Shown: one piece after another, positions 42,865 through 51,911 of the stretch
How positions within the stretch are numbered: position 1 is the first letter of the stretch
Layout of the letters: every line of letters begins with the position of its first letter
Assembly (NCBI RefSeq): GCF_018326265.1
Contig: NZ_AP023360.1
Location: 6,507,001-6,571,000 of the forward strand
Reading direction: 5' to 3'
Length of the DNA: 64,000 bases
Source of the DNA: Catellatospora sp. IY07-71
Lineage (GTDB): Bacteria > Actinomycetota > Actinomycetes > Mycobacteriales > Micromonosporaceae
The notes under the pieces: model-generated
Database searches by the model: none
What the model was told of the DNA's origin: nothing
Seen by the model: the letters and a program-made list of their open reading frames with translations, nothing else
Program-made: the position numbers and the translations under genes

Positions 42865-45519
42865 TCAGTGCTTGAAGAACTGCTGCGCCGGGCTGCCGTT
42901 GCAGTCCCAGAGCTGCAGGCGGACGCCGTTGCCGTTGGCGCCGTTGGGCGAGTCCAGGCAGCGGCCCGACTGCGGGTTGCGCAGGGTGCCGTTGGCCTGC
43001 GGGATCCACTGCTGAGCGCCGCCGCCGTTGCAGTCCCACAGCTGGAGCAGCGTGCCGTTGGCGGTGCCGTTGCCGGTGGCGTCGAGGCAGCGGCCGAGGG
43101 TGCGCAGCGTGCTGCCCTCCCAGGTCCACTTCTGGTCCACGGCGTAGTACTGGCAGTCCCACAGCTGGATCACGGCGCCGTTGCCGCCGGTGTCGTCGGC
43201 GGCGACGTCGATGCACTTGCCGCCCGGTCCGATGATGTTGGTGGCCGCGGTCGCGCCGCCGCCGACCCGGAACACCTGGGCCGCGCTGTTGTTGCAGTCC
43301 CACAGCTGGAGCCGGGCGCCGTTGGCGGTGGAGCCGCTGGGCGAGTCCACACAGCGGCCGGACTGCGGGTTGAGCAGCGAGCCGTTCGGCTGCTGCACCC
43401 ACTGCTGAGCGCCGCCGCTGTTGCAGTCCCACAGCTGGAGCAGGGTGCCGTTGGCGGTGCCGTTGCCCGTGGCGTCGAGGCAGCGGCCGAGGGTGCGCAG
43501 CGTGCTGCCGTTCCAGGTCCAGCGCTGGTCCTTGGAGGCGGCCTGGCAGTCCCACAGCTGTACGGCGGAGCCGTTGCCACCGGTGTCGTCGGCGGCGACG
43601 TCCACGCACTTGGCGCCGGGGCCGATGATGCGCGGGCCGGGCGGCGGGCCGGTGTTGAGCGCCTTGGACGCGGCGATGACGCCCTGGTTGGCGGCGCGCA
43701 CCCGGTTCAGGTCGAACTTGAGCACCTGCCGGTCGTACGTCCAGAAGCCGTTGACCTCGCCCTCGACGTCGAACGGCTGGGTGTAGACCAGGCCGGCCAG
43801 GCCGCGGGTGTTGACCAGATTCGTCGCGGACGTGATCAGGTGCACGTACCGGTCGGTGATGGTCGTGGTGTTGGGGTGCATCTCGTACGCCCCGAAGTTG
43901 CCGTTCGGGCTGTACTCGTGGCCGGGCGTGCGCAGGCCCATGCCGCCGTACTCGCCGAGCACCGACACGCGGGTCGAGGTGGGCACGGGCGAGTCCGGGC
44001 CGACGTACATGTGCCAGTCCATGATGTCGCCGTTGCCGGGGTCGCCCTTGGACGCGCAGCAGTTGTAGCCGCTGTGGCCGTTGACCAGGCGGGTCGGGTC
44101 CTGGTTCTTGACGTTGGTGATGATGCGGCTGGTGTCGGCGAGGTTCCACTCGCCCCAGCCCTCGTTGAACGGCACGTACACCACCACGGCGGGCGAGGAG
44201 CGGTGCTCGTCGACGACCTCGCGCAGCTCGGACTCCCACTGCGCCTGCTGCGTGGCGTTGCCGGGGTCGCCCTTGCTCGGCATGTCCTGCCAGACCAGCA
44301 GCCCGAGGCGGTCGGCGTGGTAGAACCAGCGCTGCGGCTCGACCTTGATGTGCTTGCGGACCATGTTGAAGCCCAGGTCCTTGATCTTCTGCAGGTCGGC
44401 GGCGAGCGCCGCGTCGGTCGGCGCGGTGTACAGGCCGTCGGGCCAGAAGCCCTGGTCCAGGGTGCCGTTGTGCAGCACGAACTGGCCGTTGAGGGTGGGC
44501 ACCAGGCGGCCGTTGACGACGGCCTTGCCGACCTCGCGCATGCCGAAGTAATGCGTGGTCTGGTCGACCGTCGTGCCGGAGCTGTTCCGCAGCGACAGGC
44601 GCAGGTTGTAGAGGAACGGGTCGTCCGGCGACCACCGCCGCGCGCTGGGCACCGGCACGGTGAACTCGGTGAAGCCGCCCGTGGCGGTGCCGACCACGGT
44701 GGTCCCGTTGAGCGCCTCGGCGTACACCGTGTGGCCGGTGACGGTGCCCCGGGTGAAGACCCGGATCCGCAGGGTGTTGTTGCTCAGGTTGGGGTAGAGG
44801 TCGGCGCTGTAGATCGAGGCCGTGGGGGTCGGCTCCAGCCAGACGGTCTGCCAGATGCCCGACGTGGGGATGTAGAAGATGCCGCCCGGGTTGCGGACCT
44901 GCTTGCCGCGGGCCGGATTGGTGCCCTCGGCGCCGGAGTCGGTCGGGTCGAACACCCGCACGACCAGCTCGTTGGTGCCGCCGTTGAGCTGCGGGGTGAT
45001 GTCGAATTCGAAGCGGTCGTAGCCGCCGGTGTGGGTGCCGACCTGGGTGCCGTTGACCCAGACCGTGGTGCGCCAGTCGACCGCGCCGAAGTGCAGCTGC
45101 ACCCGGCGGCCGGACCAGCCGGCGGGCACGGTGAAGGTGCGCCGATAGGTCAGGTAGTAGCGGTTGTCGTTGGCGGGGCGCTTGATGCCCGACAGGGCCG
45201 ACTCGACCGGGAACGGCACGTTGACCCGCTCGGGCAGGGTCTGGCCGAAGACCGGCGCGGTGTTGGCCGTGGACTGGCTCAGCTGCCACTCGCCGTTGAG
45301 GTTGAGCCAGTCGGGGCGGGTCATCTGCGGGCGCGGGTACTCCGGCAGCGGGGTGCCGTTGAGCGCCTGGCTGGTCCACGGGGTGGTCAGCGGGGACGGC
45401 TGGGCGGGGGCGGCGGCGGCCGGGGCGGCGCCGGCGGTGAGCCCGCCGAGGACGGTGAGGATGCCCAGCGCGCCGCTGAAGATGGTCTTCAGCGGGCGCC
45501 GTCTGGATGTGCGGTGCAT
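42865..45519 (-). CDS. Secreted glycoside hydrolase family 2 enzyme with two CBM13 modules
   Basis: An 884-residue secreted enzyme. ATG 45519 (GGGAG site) opens a signal peptide ending near AAAAPA. The GH2 sandwich (FGAVDWRTTVWVNGTQVG), immunoglobulin-like and TIM-barrel domains run to about residue 610: acid/base Glu453 in PFNEGWGEW, nucleophile Glu523 in LGEYGG. Then two CBM13/ricin modules (about 630-755 and 757-884) follow, close copies of each other. It probably removes beta-linked residues (beta-galactosidase/glucuronidase or mannosidase-like) from plant polymers. Operator-like palindromes lie upstream at 45.64-45.70 kb. Downstream of the ion channel gene in the same direction, but with its own promoter region. 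Confidence 0.93.
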   Translation of the reverse strand: MHRTSRRRPLKTIFSGALGILTVLGGLTAGAAPAAAAPAQPSPLTTPWTSQALNGTPLPEYPRPQMTRPDWLNLNGEWQLSQSTANTAPVFGQTLPERVNVPFPVESALSGIKRPANDNRYYLTYRRTFTVPAGWSGRRVQLHFGAVDWRTTVWVNGTQVGTHTGGYDRFEFDITPQLNGGTNELVVRVFDPTDSGAEGTNPARGKQVRNPGGIFYIPTSGIWQTVWLEPTPTASIYSADLYPNLSNNTLRIRVFTRGTVTGHTVYAEALNGTTVVGTATGGFTEFTVPVPSARRWSPDDPFLYNLRLSLRNSSGTTVDQTTHYFGMREVGKAVVNGRLVPTLNGQFVLHNGTLDQGFWPDGLYTAPTDAALAADLQKIKDLGFNMVRKHIKVEPQRWFYHADRLGLLVWQDMPSKGDPGNATQQAQWESELREVVDEHRSSPAVVVYVPFNEGWGEWNLADTSRIITNVKNQDPTRLVNGHSGYNCCASKGDPGNGDIMDWHMYVGPDSPVPTSTRVSVLGEYGGMGLRTPGHEYSPNGNFGAYEMHPNTTTITDRYVHLITSATNLVNTRGLAGLVYTQPFDVEGEVNGFWTYDRQVLKFDLNRVRAANQGVIAASKALNTGPPPGPRIIGPGAKCVDVAADDTGGNGSAVQLWDCQAASKDQRWTWNGSTLRTLGRCLDATGNGTANGTLLQLWDCNSGGAQQWVQQPNGSLLNPQSGRCVDSPSGSTANGARLQLWDCNNSAAQVFRVGGGATAATNIIGPGGKCIDVAADDTGGNGAVIQLWDCQYYAVDQKWTWEGSTLRTLGRCLDATGNGTANGTLLQLWDCNGGGAQQWIPQANGTLRNPQSGRCLDSPNGANGNGVRLQLWDCNGSPAQQFFKH
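42870..43640 (-). repeat. Tandem duplication coding for the two CBM13 modules
   Basis: The DNA for the two C-terminal modules of the GH2 enzyme (about 42870-43240 and 43250-43640) is highly alike, with shared blocks such as LRTLGRCLDATGNGTANGT and LLQLWDCN in both. This is a recent internal duplication; some stretches are identical for 40 or more bases and may recombine. Confidence 0.75.
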
Positions 45520-45639
45520 GAGGACTCCCAGGATCGTTGCCGGTCCTGATGAGGCACGCCGAAACCTCATCCTGGCGATGGGCGCGGCGGCGCGCCCGTC
45601 CGGTAGGACGCCCCGCCACCGCTACGGAGCACGAAGCTC

Positions 45640-45651
45640 TATAACGTTATA
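45640..45651 (-). promoter_or_regulatory. Perfect palindrome, LacI-type operator candidate
   Basis: TATAACGTTATA is a 12-bp perfect palindrome with the central CG typical of LacI/GalR operators, 121 bases upstream of the GH2 start. It is the only AT-rich palindrome of the region. Confidence 0.6.
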
Positions 45652-45682
45652 TGCAGCTAATTGATACCGGCACAGATACACG

Positions 45683-45702
45683 GATGTCAAGGTTTCGACA
45701 TC
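45683..45702 (-). promoter_or_regulatory. Second inverted repeat in the GH2 promoter
   Basis: GATGTC (45683-45688) and GACATC (45697-45702) flank an 8-base centre. Read on the minus strand, the site is of the type ATGTCGAAA...GACAT seen before glycosidase genes of related actinomycetes, so far as I recall. It could be a second repressor site or the main operator. Confidence 0.4.
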
Positions 45703-45723
45703 AACCGGAAACGAGCCGGCGGC

Positions 45724-47598
45724 TCACTCCGTGCTGATCACCACGATGCTGTCGGCCACGTCCAGGCACACCGGCTGCGACTTGCGGGGGTTCAGCACCA
45801 CGCCGTACGCGGGCGACACGTCCGCCTCGGCGTGGCTGCGGTAGCCGATCGCCGACTCGCCCCGCCGCCGCGCCGACTCCACCACCGTGGCGAAGGTGAC
45901 CTCGGCACCGGGCTGCACGTAGTCGCCCGCGGGCTTGAGGTGGATCTCCGCGCCGGACGCCTCGAACAGGTCCGCGAACACCTCGTACAGGTGCCGGTTC
46001 TCGGCCAGCTGGGTCATCAGCAGGCTGATCAGCCGGGCGGACACCACGAAGTCGTCGGCCTTGGTGACCTGGGCGACCTCCCGGTTGCTGTCGTCGTTCA
46101 TCTCCGTGACGATCGAGTACGGCTCGCCGAGGTTGACCTCGATGTCGCGCAGGTGCAGCAGGGTCACCAGGGTCCGGTCGTCGGCGTGGTCCGGCTCGGC
46201 CGCGTCGTCGGACAGCACGATGATGTGCTGGTATCCGCCCAGGTCCAGCGACTCCAGGTCGCGGCGGCTGGTCGGCTGGCAGCGCTTGTAGCCGACGGTC
46301 AGGTTGCCGCGCTCGGCGGCGAGCGCCTCCTCCGGCTCGCGCGGTGCGGCGACGTCCAGCTCCGAGCCCGGCTCGGCGAAGCGGTCGAGCAGGTCGAGCA
46401 CCCGGTCGGCGCGGGAGTTCCAGCCGACCACCAGGGTCCGGTCGGGCACCTGCTTGGTGTCCGGCGTGACCACGATGGCCGTGGCGTCGATCCGGGGCGG
46501 CGTCGCGGCGAGTTCGATCAGCAGGTCGTCCTCGGCCACCAGGATGATCTCGTCGGCGCCTTCCAGCACGGTGTCCATCGGCGGGTTGACGGCGATGGTG
46601 CCGTCGGCGCGGCGCAGCCCGATCGGTGCGCCCGTCTCGAACGCGCCCAGCACCTCGCCGTAGGCGCGCCCGGCCAGGGACGGCTCGGTGCGCAGGTAGA
46701 TCTCGTTGCCGGCGAAGTCGAGCAGGTCGGTGCAGACGGTCGACAGGCCGGACTGGCGGTGGGACTGGACCACCATGCGCACCGCGATGTCGTCGGCGTC
46801 GATGACCAGCGCGTGCCGCCCGGCGGCGAGCTTGGCGGCGGCGACGTTGGCCGACTCCTGCACCGCGGCGACCACGTGCGGGCGCACGGCGGGCCAGGGC
46901 CGGTTGTTGAGCAGCAGCAGCACCTTGATGACGTCGATGTCGGGATCGTCGCCGGTGGGCGACAGCACCATCACCGCGCGCGCCGTGTCCAGGCTGACCA
47001 GGTCCAGGTCGGCTCGCTTGAGCGGGCTGCCGGAGCGGCACACCACGCGGGTGCGGCCGGTGTCGCCGACCCGGTTGCGGATCTGGTCCTCCATATCGAT
47101 CTTGTCCCGGTCGGCGAGGATGACCACGCTGGTGCGGGTGTTGCCCCGGTTGGCCGCGGCGAGCTCCGCCACCACCGTGAAGACCTGGTCCGACCAGCCC
47201 AGCACCACGATGTGGCCCTGGGTGATCACCGGCGAGCGGCCCTTGCGCAGGTTGGTGATCGCGTCGTTGAGGCCCGTGGTCAGCACGCCGATGAGCGAGC
47301 TGACGATGAAGATGCCGCCGATGGTGACGACGAGCATGAGGCCGAGGTACACCGGGCTGCCGATGTCGCCGCCCATGGTGCCCGGGTCGAGGGTGCGCAT
47401 CACGCTGTCCCACAGCACGGACGCCCAGCCGCCGCGCTCGCCGGTCTCCTTCGCGGCGAACAGCGCCGACAGTCCCGTCACGACGGTGATCAGGGCCAGC
47501 GAGGCGAGCCCCAACCAGCCGATGAGGGCAGGGGTGCCCCGGTCCATCGTGCCGTCGAACCAGACGCGCACGCGTCGCCGCACTCCCAGCCGCACCAC
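45724..47598 (-). CDS. CASTOR/POLLUX-type ion channel with RCK domains
   Basis: A 624-residue membrane protein. Two hydrophobic segments near the N-terminus (PALIGWLGLASLALITVVTG and VYLGLMLVVTIGGIFIVSSL) flank a pore region with SVMRTLDPGTMGGD. Two cytoplasmic TrkA-N/RCK-like domains follow: GHIVVLGWSDQVFTVV with VVILADRD, and RTLVVGWNSRADRVLDLL. These proteins are channels homologous to plant CASTOR/POLLUX, and the bacterial ones probably sense nucleotides and conduct K+ or Ca2+. GTG 47598 with an AGAGGA site is chosen over a 57-residue extension. The protein ends VCLDVADSIVVIS. Confidence 0.9.
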   Translation of the reverse strand: MVRLGVRRRVRVWFDGTMDRGTPALIGWLGLASLALITVVTGLSALFAAKETGERGGWASVLWDSVMRTLDPGTMGGDIGSPVYLGLMLVVTIGGIFIVSSLIGVLTTGLNDAITNLRKGRSPVITQGHIVVLGWSDQVFTVVAELAAANRGNTRTSVVILADRDKIDMEDQIRNRVGDTGRTRVVCRSGSPLKRADLDLVSLDTARAVMVLSPTGDDPDIDVIKVLLLLNNRPWPAVRPHVVAAVQESANVAAAKLAAGRHALVIDADDIAVRMVVQSHRQSGLSTVCTDLLDFAGNEIYLRTEPSLAGRAYGEVLGAFETGAPIGLRRADGTIAVNPPMDTVLEGADEIILVAEDDLLIELAATPPRIDATAIVVTPDTKQVPDRTLVVGWNSRADRVLDLLDRFAEPGSELDVAAPREPEEALAAERGNLTVGYKRCQPTSRRDLESLDLGGYQHIIVLSDDAAEPDHADDRTLVTLLHLRDIEVNLGEPYSIVTEMNDDSNREVAQVTKADDFVVSARLISLLMTQLAENRHLYEVFADLFEASGAEIHLKPAGDYVQPGAEVTFATVVESARRRGESAIGYRSHAEADVSPAYGVVLNPRKSQPVCLDVADSIVVISTE

Positions 47599-47812
47599 AG
47601 GGGTTCCTCTCCACCGCCAACCGCCACCGGATGACGACCGGTGGTCCACTTTGCAGAGACATCCTAGGAACCACGGCCGTTCTCTCCGAGCGCGGTGTCC
47701 CGCTTTCACGGATGTGAACGCACACATTGGACTGCAGTCGCGACCGAAACATTTTCCGGGGATCAACATAGCCGCGAGCAGCAGTCTTTACGCTGCGCGC
47801 TGTCACGTGCCG

Positions 47813-47849
47813 TTGACGGGATCGTATCGACCGTGTTTCATGATGGAAC
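47813..47849 (+). promoter_or_regulatory. Promoter candidate with overlapping inverted repeat
   Basis: TTGACG (47813-47818), 17 bases, TTTCAT (47836-47841) forms a plausible sigma-70-type promoter. The -10 lies in a near-perfect 15-base inverted repeat GTTTCATGATGGAAC (47835-47849), ideally placed for a repressor. It points to the GH43 genes, 480 bases downstream. Confidence 0.45.
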
Positions 47850-48011
47850 CGAACGATGAGATCGCTAACATTGCGGCCACCGGTCGGCGCCGACGCGCTT
47901 TCACCGCAGGACGAGCTGCGCCGGCCGTCCCACCCGGTTCCGGGCGTACCCCTACGACGCCCGCGGACCACCGCACCGGCTTGCCATCGCCCTCATCCTC
48001 CCGGAGGAGCC

Positions 48012-48104
48012 ATGCACGACCGACTGCGCGCCGTCCTGCGCGCCACCAGCCGCCCCACCCCGCACGGCGTCGCCCGCGGCCAGGGCCTGTCCGTCCCAGC
48101 CTGA
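48012..48104 (+). CDS. Possible 30-residue leader peptide
   Basis: A short frame with an excellent GGAGGAG site right before its ATG encodes MHDRLRAVLRATSRPTPHGV and ten further residues. It lies in the GH43 leader, 220 bases before the main gene. It could be a leader peptide or a tiny protein; composition is arginine-rich as in random GC-rich DNA, so confidence is low. Confidence 0.3.
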   Translation: MHDRLRAVLRATSRPTPHGVARGQGLSVPA

Positions 48105-48324
48105 TCCCGCCCCGCAGACCGGGGCCGGCCGCCTCCCTACCGGCCGTCCGATCACGCGGTCTCTTCACCACCACCGGTCCGCACGCCGCGCCACCGCGCC
48201 GGCCTGCGGCCGATGACCCGTGCCCGCGTCCCGACCACCCGCACCCCGGAACCCTCGCACCACCCCGCCCTGCCCTGAACCGGACACCCGGGGCAGCGCG
48301 GCCTCACCTCGGAGGTACAACACC

Positions 48325-49728
48325 ATGTCCACCAGACGTGAACTGCTCACCGGCCTGCTCTCGGCCGCCACCGTCGGCGCGGCCGGCGGCCTCACCCTCG
48401 CCGCGGCAGGTTCGCCCGCCGCGGCGGCGGGGCCGTTCGGCGGCTACGTGATGGGCTACTTCACCGAGTCGCCCAACCGCCTGGCCAACAACTACGGCCT
48501 GCACCTGGCCGTCAGCACCGACGGGCTCAACTGGACCCCGCTCAACCAGAACAACCCCGTGGTCACCCCGACCGCGGGCACCGGCGGCCTGCGCGACCCG
48601 TTCATCCTGCGCAAGCAGGACGACACCTTCGTGGTGGTCGCCACCGACCTCAACGGCACCGACTTCACCCAGCCCAACCAGTACATCCACGTCTGGGACT
48701 CGGTGGACCTGCGCAGCTTCACCGGCTACCGGCGGGTGCGGATGCACACCATGAACACCCACACCTGGGCGCCCGAGGCGTTCTGGGACGCCTCGCGCGG
48801 CCAGTACGGGATCATCTACTCCGCCCACAACGGCACCCGCGACGTGTTCATGGTCAACTACACCACCGACTTCGTCACGGTCAGCGCGCCGCAGGTGTTC
48901 TTCGACCCCGGCTTCAACGTGCTCGACGCCACCATGCACCTGGGCGGCGGCACGAACTACCTGTACTACAAGAACCTGAGCAACGGCCGCCTCTACGGCG
49001 CCCGCTCGTCCAGCCTCAACCCGGGCAGCTTCAACAGCGGCACCTACACCGCCGGGGTGATCAACGGCGGCATCGAGGCGCCGATCGTGGTCAAGGCGTA
49101 CGACCGCAATGAATGGTGGCTGTGGGGCGACTCGTTCAGCCCGGTCAACGGCGAGTTCTACGTCTGGCGCAGCGGCAACGTGAACACCGACAGTTGGTCG
49201 GCGCTGACCAAGGCGCAGTACACCCAGCCGCTCAACGCCAAGCACGCCACCATCGCCCCGATCACGGCCACCGAGCGCACCAACCTGCTCAGCCGCTGGG
49301 GCGTGCCGACCTGGAACCGGATCAAGTCGTACAACTACCCGGACCACCTGATCCGGCACTCCAGCAACGCGGGGCGCATCGACCCGTACCCGTTCGACCC
49401 GTACGCCGACGCCCAGTGGCGGCTGCGGCCGGGCCTGGCCGACGCGGCCGGGGTGTCGTTCGAGTCGGTCAACTACCCGGGCCGCTACCTGCGGCACAGC
49501 AACTACGTCATCGGCCTGGCGGCCAACGACGGCAGCGCCCTGTTCGCCGGGGACGCCACGTTCCACCGCACGGCGGGCCTGGCCGACGCCGGCTGGACGT
49601 CGTGGCGCTCGCACAACTTCCCCACCCGCTACCTGCGCCACGCCGGCTTCGTGCTGCGCATCGACGTGCTCAGCTCCTCGTCCTCCGCGAGCGACCGGGC
49701 CGACGCCACCTTCCAGATCGGCTACTGA
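48325..49728 (+). CDS. Secreted GH43-like enzyme with C-terminal AbfB-type arabinose-binding domain
   Basis: A 467-residue exported protein. MSTRRELLTGLLSAATVG is a Tat-type signal. The five-bladed GH43-like propeller shows LRDPFIL (Asp91), WAPEAFWD (Glu151) and DATMHLGGG. The last 140 residues form an AbfB/CBM42-like beta-trefoil: SYNYPDHLIRHSSNAGR, SVNYPGRYLRHSNY and SHNFPTRYLRHAGF are its three repeats, which bind arabinofuranose side chains. Probably an arabinofuranosidase or related enzyme. GGAGG site before ATG 48325. Followed 25 bases later by a second GH43 gene. Confidence 0.88.
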   Translation: MSTRRELLTGLLSAATVGAAGGLTLAAAGSPAAAAGPFGGYVMGYFTESPNRLANNYGLHLAVSTDGLNWTPLNQNNPVVTPTAGTGGLRDPFILRKQDDTFVVVATDLNGTDFTQPNQYIHVWDSVDLRSFTGYRRVRMHTMNTHTWAPEAFWDASRGQYGIIYSAHNGTRDVFMVNYTTDFVTVSAPQVFFDPGFNVLDATMHLGGGTNYLYYKNLSNGRLYGARSSSLNPGSFNSGTYTAGVINGGIEAPIVVKAYDRNEWWLWGDSFSPVNGEFYVWRSGNVNTDSWSALTKAQYTQPLNAKHATIAPITATERTNLLSRWGVPTWNRIKSYNYPDHLIRHSSNAGRIDPYPFDPYADAQWRLRPGLADAAGVSFESVNYPGRYLRHSNYVIGLAANDGSALFAGDATFHRTAGLADAGWTSWRSHNFPTRYLRHAGFVLRIDVLSSSSSASDRADATFQIGY

Positions 49729-49753
49729 ACCAGCCCTACCCCCAGGAGCAGAC

Positions 49754-51220
49754 ATGGCCACGCCCTATCTCCGGCACCGCTTGCGCCGCGCGCTCTCGCT
49801 CGCCGCGGCCACCATCCTCGGCTTCTCCCTCGCCGTGGTGATCAACCCCGAGCGCGCCCTGGCCGCGCCCGGCCCGTCGTTCACCAACCCGGCCGTCGAC
49901 GTGCCCAACAGCGCCGACCCGACGCTGACCTACTACAACGGTTACTACTACTACGTGGCCACGACCTGGTCCTCCGACGTGGTGATGCGCCGCTCGCAGA
50001 CCATCTCGGGGCTGCGCGGCGCCGCCGAGCAGGTCGTGGTGCGCACCGGCGGCACCACCATGTGGGCGCCGCACCTCGAAATGATCAACAACCGGTGGTA
50101 CCTGTACTACTCCGTCGAGCAGTCCGGTGGCGCGCGGCGCACCCACGTCGCCGAGAGCGCGGGCACCGACCCGCTCGGCCCGTACACCATCCGGGGCATC
50201 CTGAACCTGATGCCCAACAACGGCTGGGCCATCGACGCGGCGATCCTCAAGCTCAACGGCGCGAACTACGTGATGTTCTCGGCGTTCCATCCCACCGACA
50301 ACCTGCAGTCGCTGTACATCTCCCCACTGACCAACCCGTGGACGGCGGGCACGTACGGCACCCGGATCTCCGCCCCGACCCTGTCCTGGGAGACCCAGAA
50401 CGGCGCGGTCAACGAGGGCGCGTTCGCGCTGCAGCGCAACGGCCGCACCTTCATCACATACTCGGCGAGCCACTGCAACGGACCCAACTACAAGCTCGGC
50501 ATGCTGGAGTACACCGGCAGCAACCCGCTGTCGGCCGCCTCGTGGACCAAGTCCGCCAACCCGATCTTCCAGCGCAGCGACGCCAACGGCGTCTACGGCC
50601 CCGGGCACCACTCGTTCTTCACCTCGCCCGACGGCACCGAGACCTGGATCGCCTACCACGCCAACTCGTCGTCCAGCCAGGGCTGCGGCACCACCCGCAC
50701 CACCCGGGTGCAGAAGATCTCGTGGAACTCCGACGGCACCCCGAACCTCGGCACCCCGGTCTCGCTGTCCACGGTGCTGCCCGGCCCGTCCGGCGAGCCC
50801 AACGCCACCCCCGTGGAGATCCGCAACCGGCACAGCAACCTCTGCCTCGACGACTACAACTTCGTGACCACCCCCGGCGCCGAGGTCCGCCAGTGGACCT
50901 GCAACACCTACGCCGTGCAGGACTGGTATCTCACGCCGCTGGCCGACGGCTACTACCAGATCAGCAATCGGCACAGCGGACTGTGCCTCGACAACAAGGA
51001 CTTCGCCACCGCGCCCGGCTCGGTCGTGCAGCAGTGGACCTGCAACGGCCTTGCCGTGCAGCAGTGGCGCGTCACGTCGGTCGGCAACGGCTACTCGACC
51101 CTGACCAACCGGCACAGCGGACTGTGCCTCGACGACTACAACTGGGGCACCTCCCCCGGCGCCGAGGTGCGCCAGTGGACCTGCCTGAACAACAACGCCC
51201 AGCACTGGCGTATCGCCTGA
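49754..51220 (+). CDS. Secreted GH43 arabinanase-like enzyme with CBM13
   Basis: A 488-residue exported enzyme. Signal peptide to about residue 38 (RALAAPG). The GH43 catalytic triad is visible: base Asp55 in NSADPTLTYY, Asp161 in GWAIDAAIL and acid Glu221 in VNEGAFAL. A CBM13-like trefoil at about 355-488 consists of three repeats ending QWTCN..AVQDWYL, QWTCNGLAVQQWRV and QWTCLNNNAQHWRI, each beginning NRHSGLCLD. Probably attacks arabinan chains together with the preceding AbfB enzyme, in one operon. A strong terminator follows. Confidence 0.92.
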   Translation: MATPYLRHRLRRALSLAAATILGFSLAVVINPERALAAPGPSFTNPAVDVPNSADPTLTYYNGYYYYVATTWSSDVVMRRSQTISGLRGAAEQVVVRTGGTTMWAPHLEMINNRWYLYYSVEQSGGARRTHVAESAGTDPLGPYTIRGILNLMPNNGWAIDAAILKLNGANYVMFSAFHPTDNLQSLYISPLTNPWTAGTYGTRISAPTLSWETQNGAVNEGAFALQRNGRTFITYSASHCNGPNYKLGMLEYTGSNPLSAASWTKSANPIFQRSDANGVYGPGHHSFFTSPDGTETWIAYHANSSSSQGCGTTRTTRVQKISWNSDGTPNLGTPVSLSTVLPGPSGEPNATPVEIRNRHSNLCLDDYNFVTTPGAEVRQWTCNTYAVQDWYLTPLADGYYQISNRHSGLCLDNKDFATAPGSVVQQWTCNGLAVQQWRVTSVGNGYSTLTNRHSGLCLDDYNWGTSPGAEVRQWTCLNNNAQHWRIA

Positions 51221-51225
51221 GCCGC

Positions 51226-51262
51226 GCGGCCGGCCCGCTCCCTACCCGGGCGGGCCGGCCGC
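51226..51262 (+). terminator. Terminator of the GH43 operon
   Basis: A perfect 13-bp stem GCGGCCGGCCCGC (51226-51238) / 51250-51262 with an 11-base loop, five bases after the stop. Confidence 0.7.
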
Positions 51263-51311
51263 CCCGCCTTGCCGCCGGGTGCGATGCTTCCCCTATCCAA
51301 CGGGGAGGGTC

Positions 51312-51911
51312 ATGGACGCCTTTGTGCTGCAACTGCCCGCGCTGCTCGGTGTGCTCATCGGCGCGCTGGCGACATACCTCGCCGGGCAGGCCGCCGAACG
51401 CAGCCGCTGGCGCCGCCAGCAGTCGGTGCGCTGGGACGAGCACCGGATCACGACCTACACGCGGTATGCGCACGCGGTGAAGAAGGTCATCGCGGTGTCC
51501 GTGCGCCTGGCCGCCGAGCGTGGGCTCGCCGCCGACGACTCCGCCCTCACCCCCGACTACGAGGTGTCCGACCTGGCCGCCGCCGAGGAGGAACGGACGA
51601 TCATGTGGGAGGCGGTGCTGATGGTCGGCAGCGAGCGGGTCGTGCTCGCGGGCAGGCAGTGGCACCAGAGCGTGTTCCAGCTGATGCACCTGGCCTGCGG
51701 CCGCCCCAGCGACCTGTCCTGGGCCGAGGCGGTGGCCGCGACCGGGCGGGCCCGCCAGCGCTTCTACGAGGCGGCGCGCGGCGACATCGGCATCGCCGCG
51801 GGCAGCGAGCCCGACGCCTACGAGTGGCAGATGAGCAGATGGCTGCGCGACCAGCCCGCGGAGCCCGCCGACGGGCTGGCTGAGATCGCGTCGCGTCAGA
51901 GGCCGGAGTAG
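51312..51911 (+). CDS. Membrane-anchored cytoplasmic protein, unknown
   Basis: A 199-residue protein with one N-terminal membrane helix (LQLPALLGVLIGALATYLAG) and a long helical soluble part (RWRRQQSVRWDEHRITTYTR, then repeated helices) with a basic start. The pattern (QxxVRWDExRxxxYxxY) is seen in many short actinobacterial proteins of unknown role. ATG 51312 has a GGGGAGG site. Its 3' end overlaps the convergent small CxxCG gene by 16 bases. Confidence 0.65.
   Translation: MDAFVLQLPALLGVLIGALATYLAGQAAERSRWRRQQSVRWDEHRITTYTRYAHAVKKVIAVSVRLAAERGLAADDSALTPDYEVSDLAAAEEERTIMWEAVLMVGSERVVLAGRQWHQSVFQLMHLACGRPSDLSWAEAVAATGRARQRFYEAARGDIGIAAGSEPDAYEWQMSRWLRDQPAEPADGLAEIASRQRPE

Larger units (their letters stand above)
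47599..48324 (+). other. Long non-coding leader upstream of the first GH43 gene
   Basis: No gene longer than 40 codons is credible in these 726 bases. The first part (47700-47880) is AT-richer and contains a probable promoter (see 47813). The later part (48110-48320) is strongly C-rich and G-poor on the + strand, the composition of Rho-loading sequences. Altogether this looks like a long regulated leader for the GH43 genes. Confidence 0.45.

Noticed and set aside
42870-43640. A CRISPR-like repeat array
   Set aside because: The repetition is coding: two CBM13 modules with periodic QW-type repeats, no constant repeat-spacer pattern.
43181-44551. Several short plus-strand frames in the GH2 region
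   Set aside because: All are shadows of the GH2/CBM13 gene on the minus strand.
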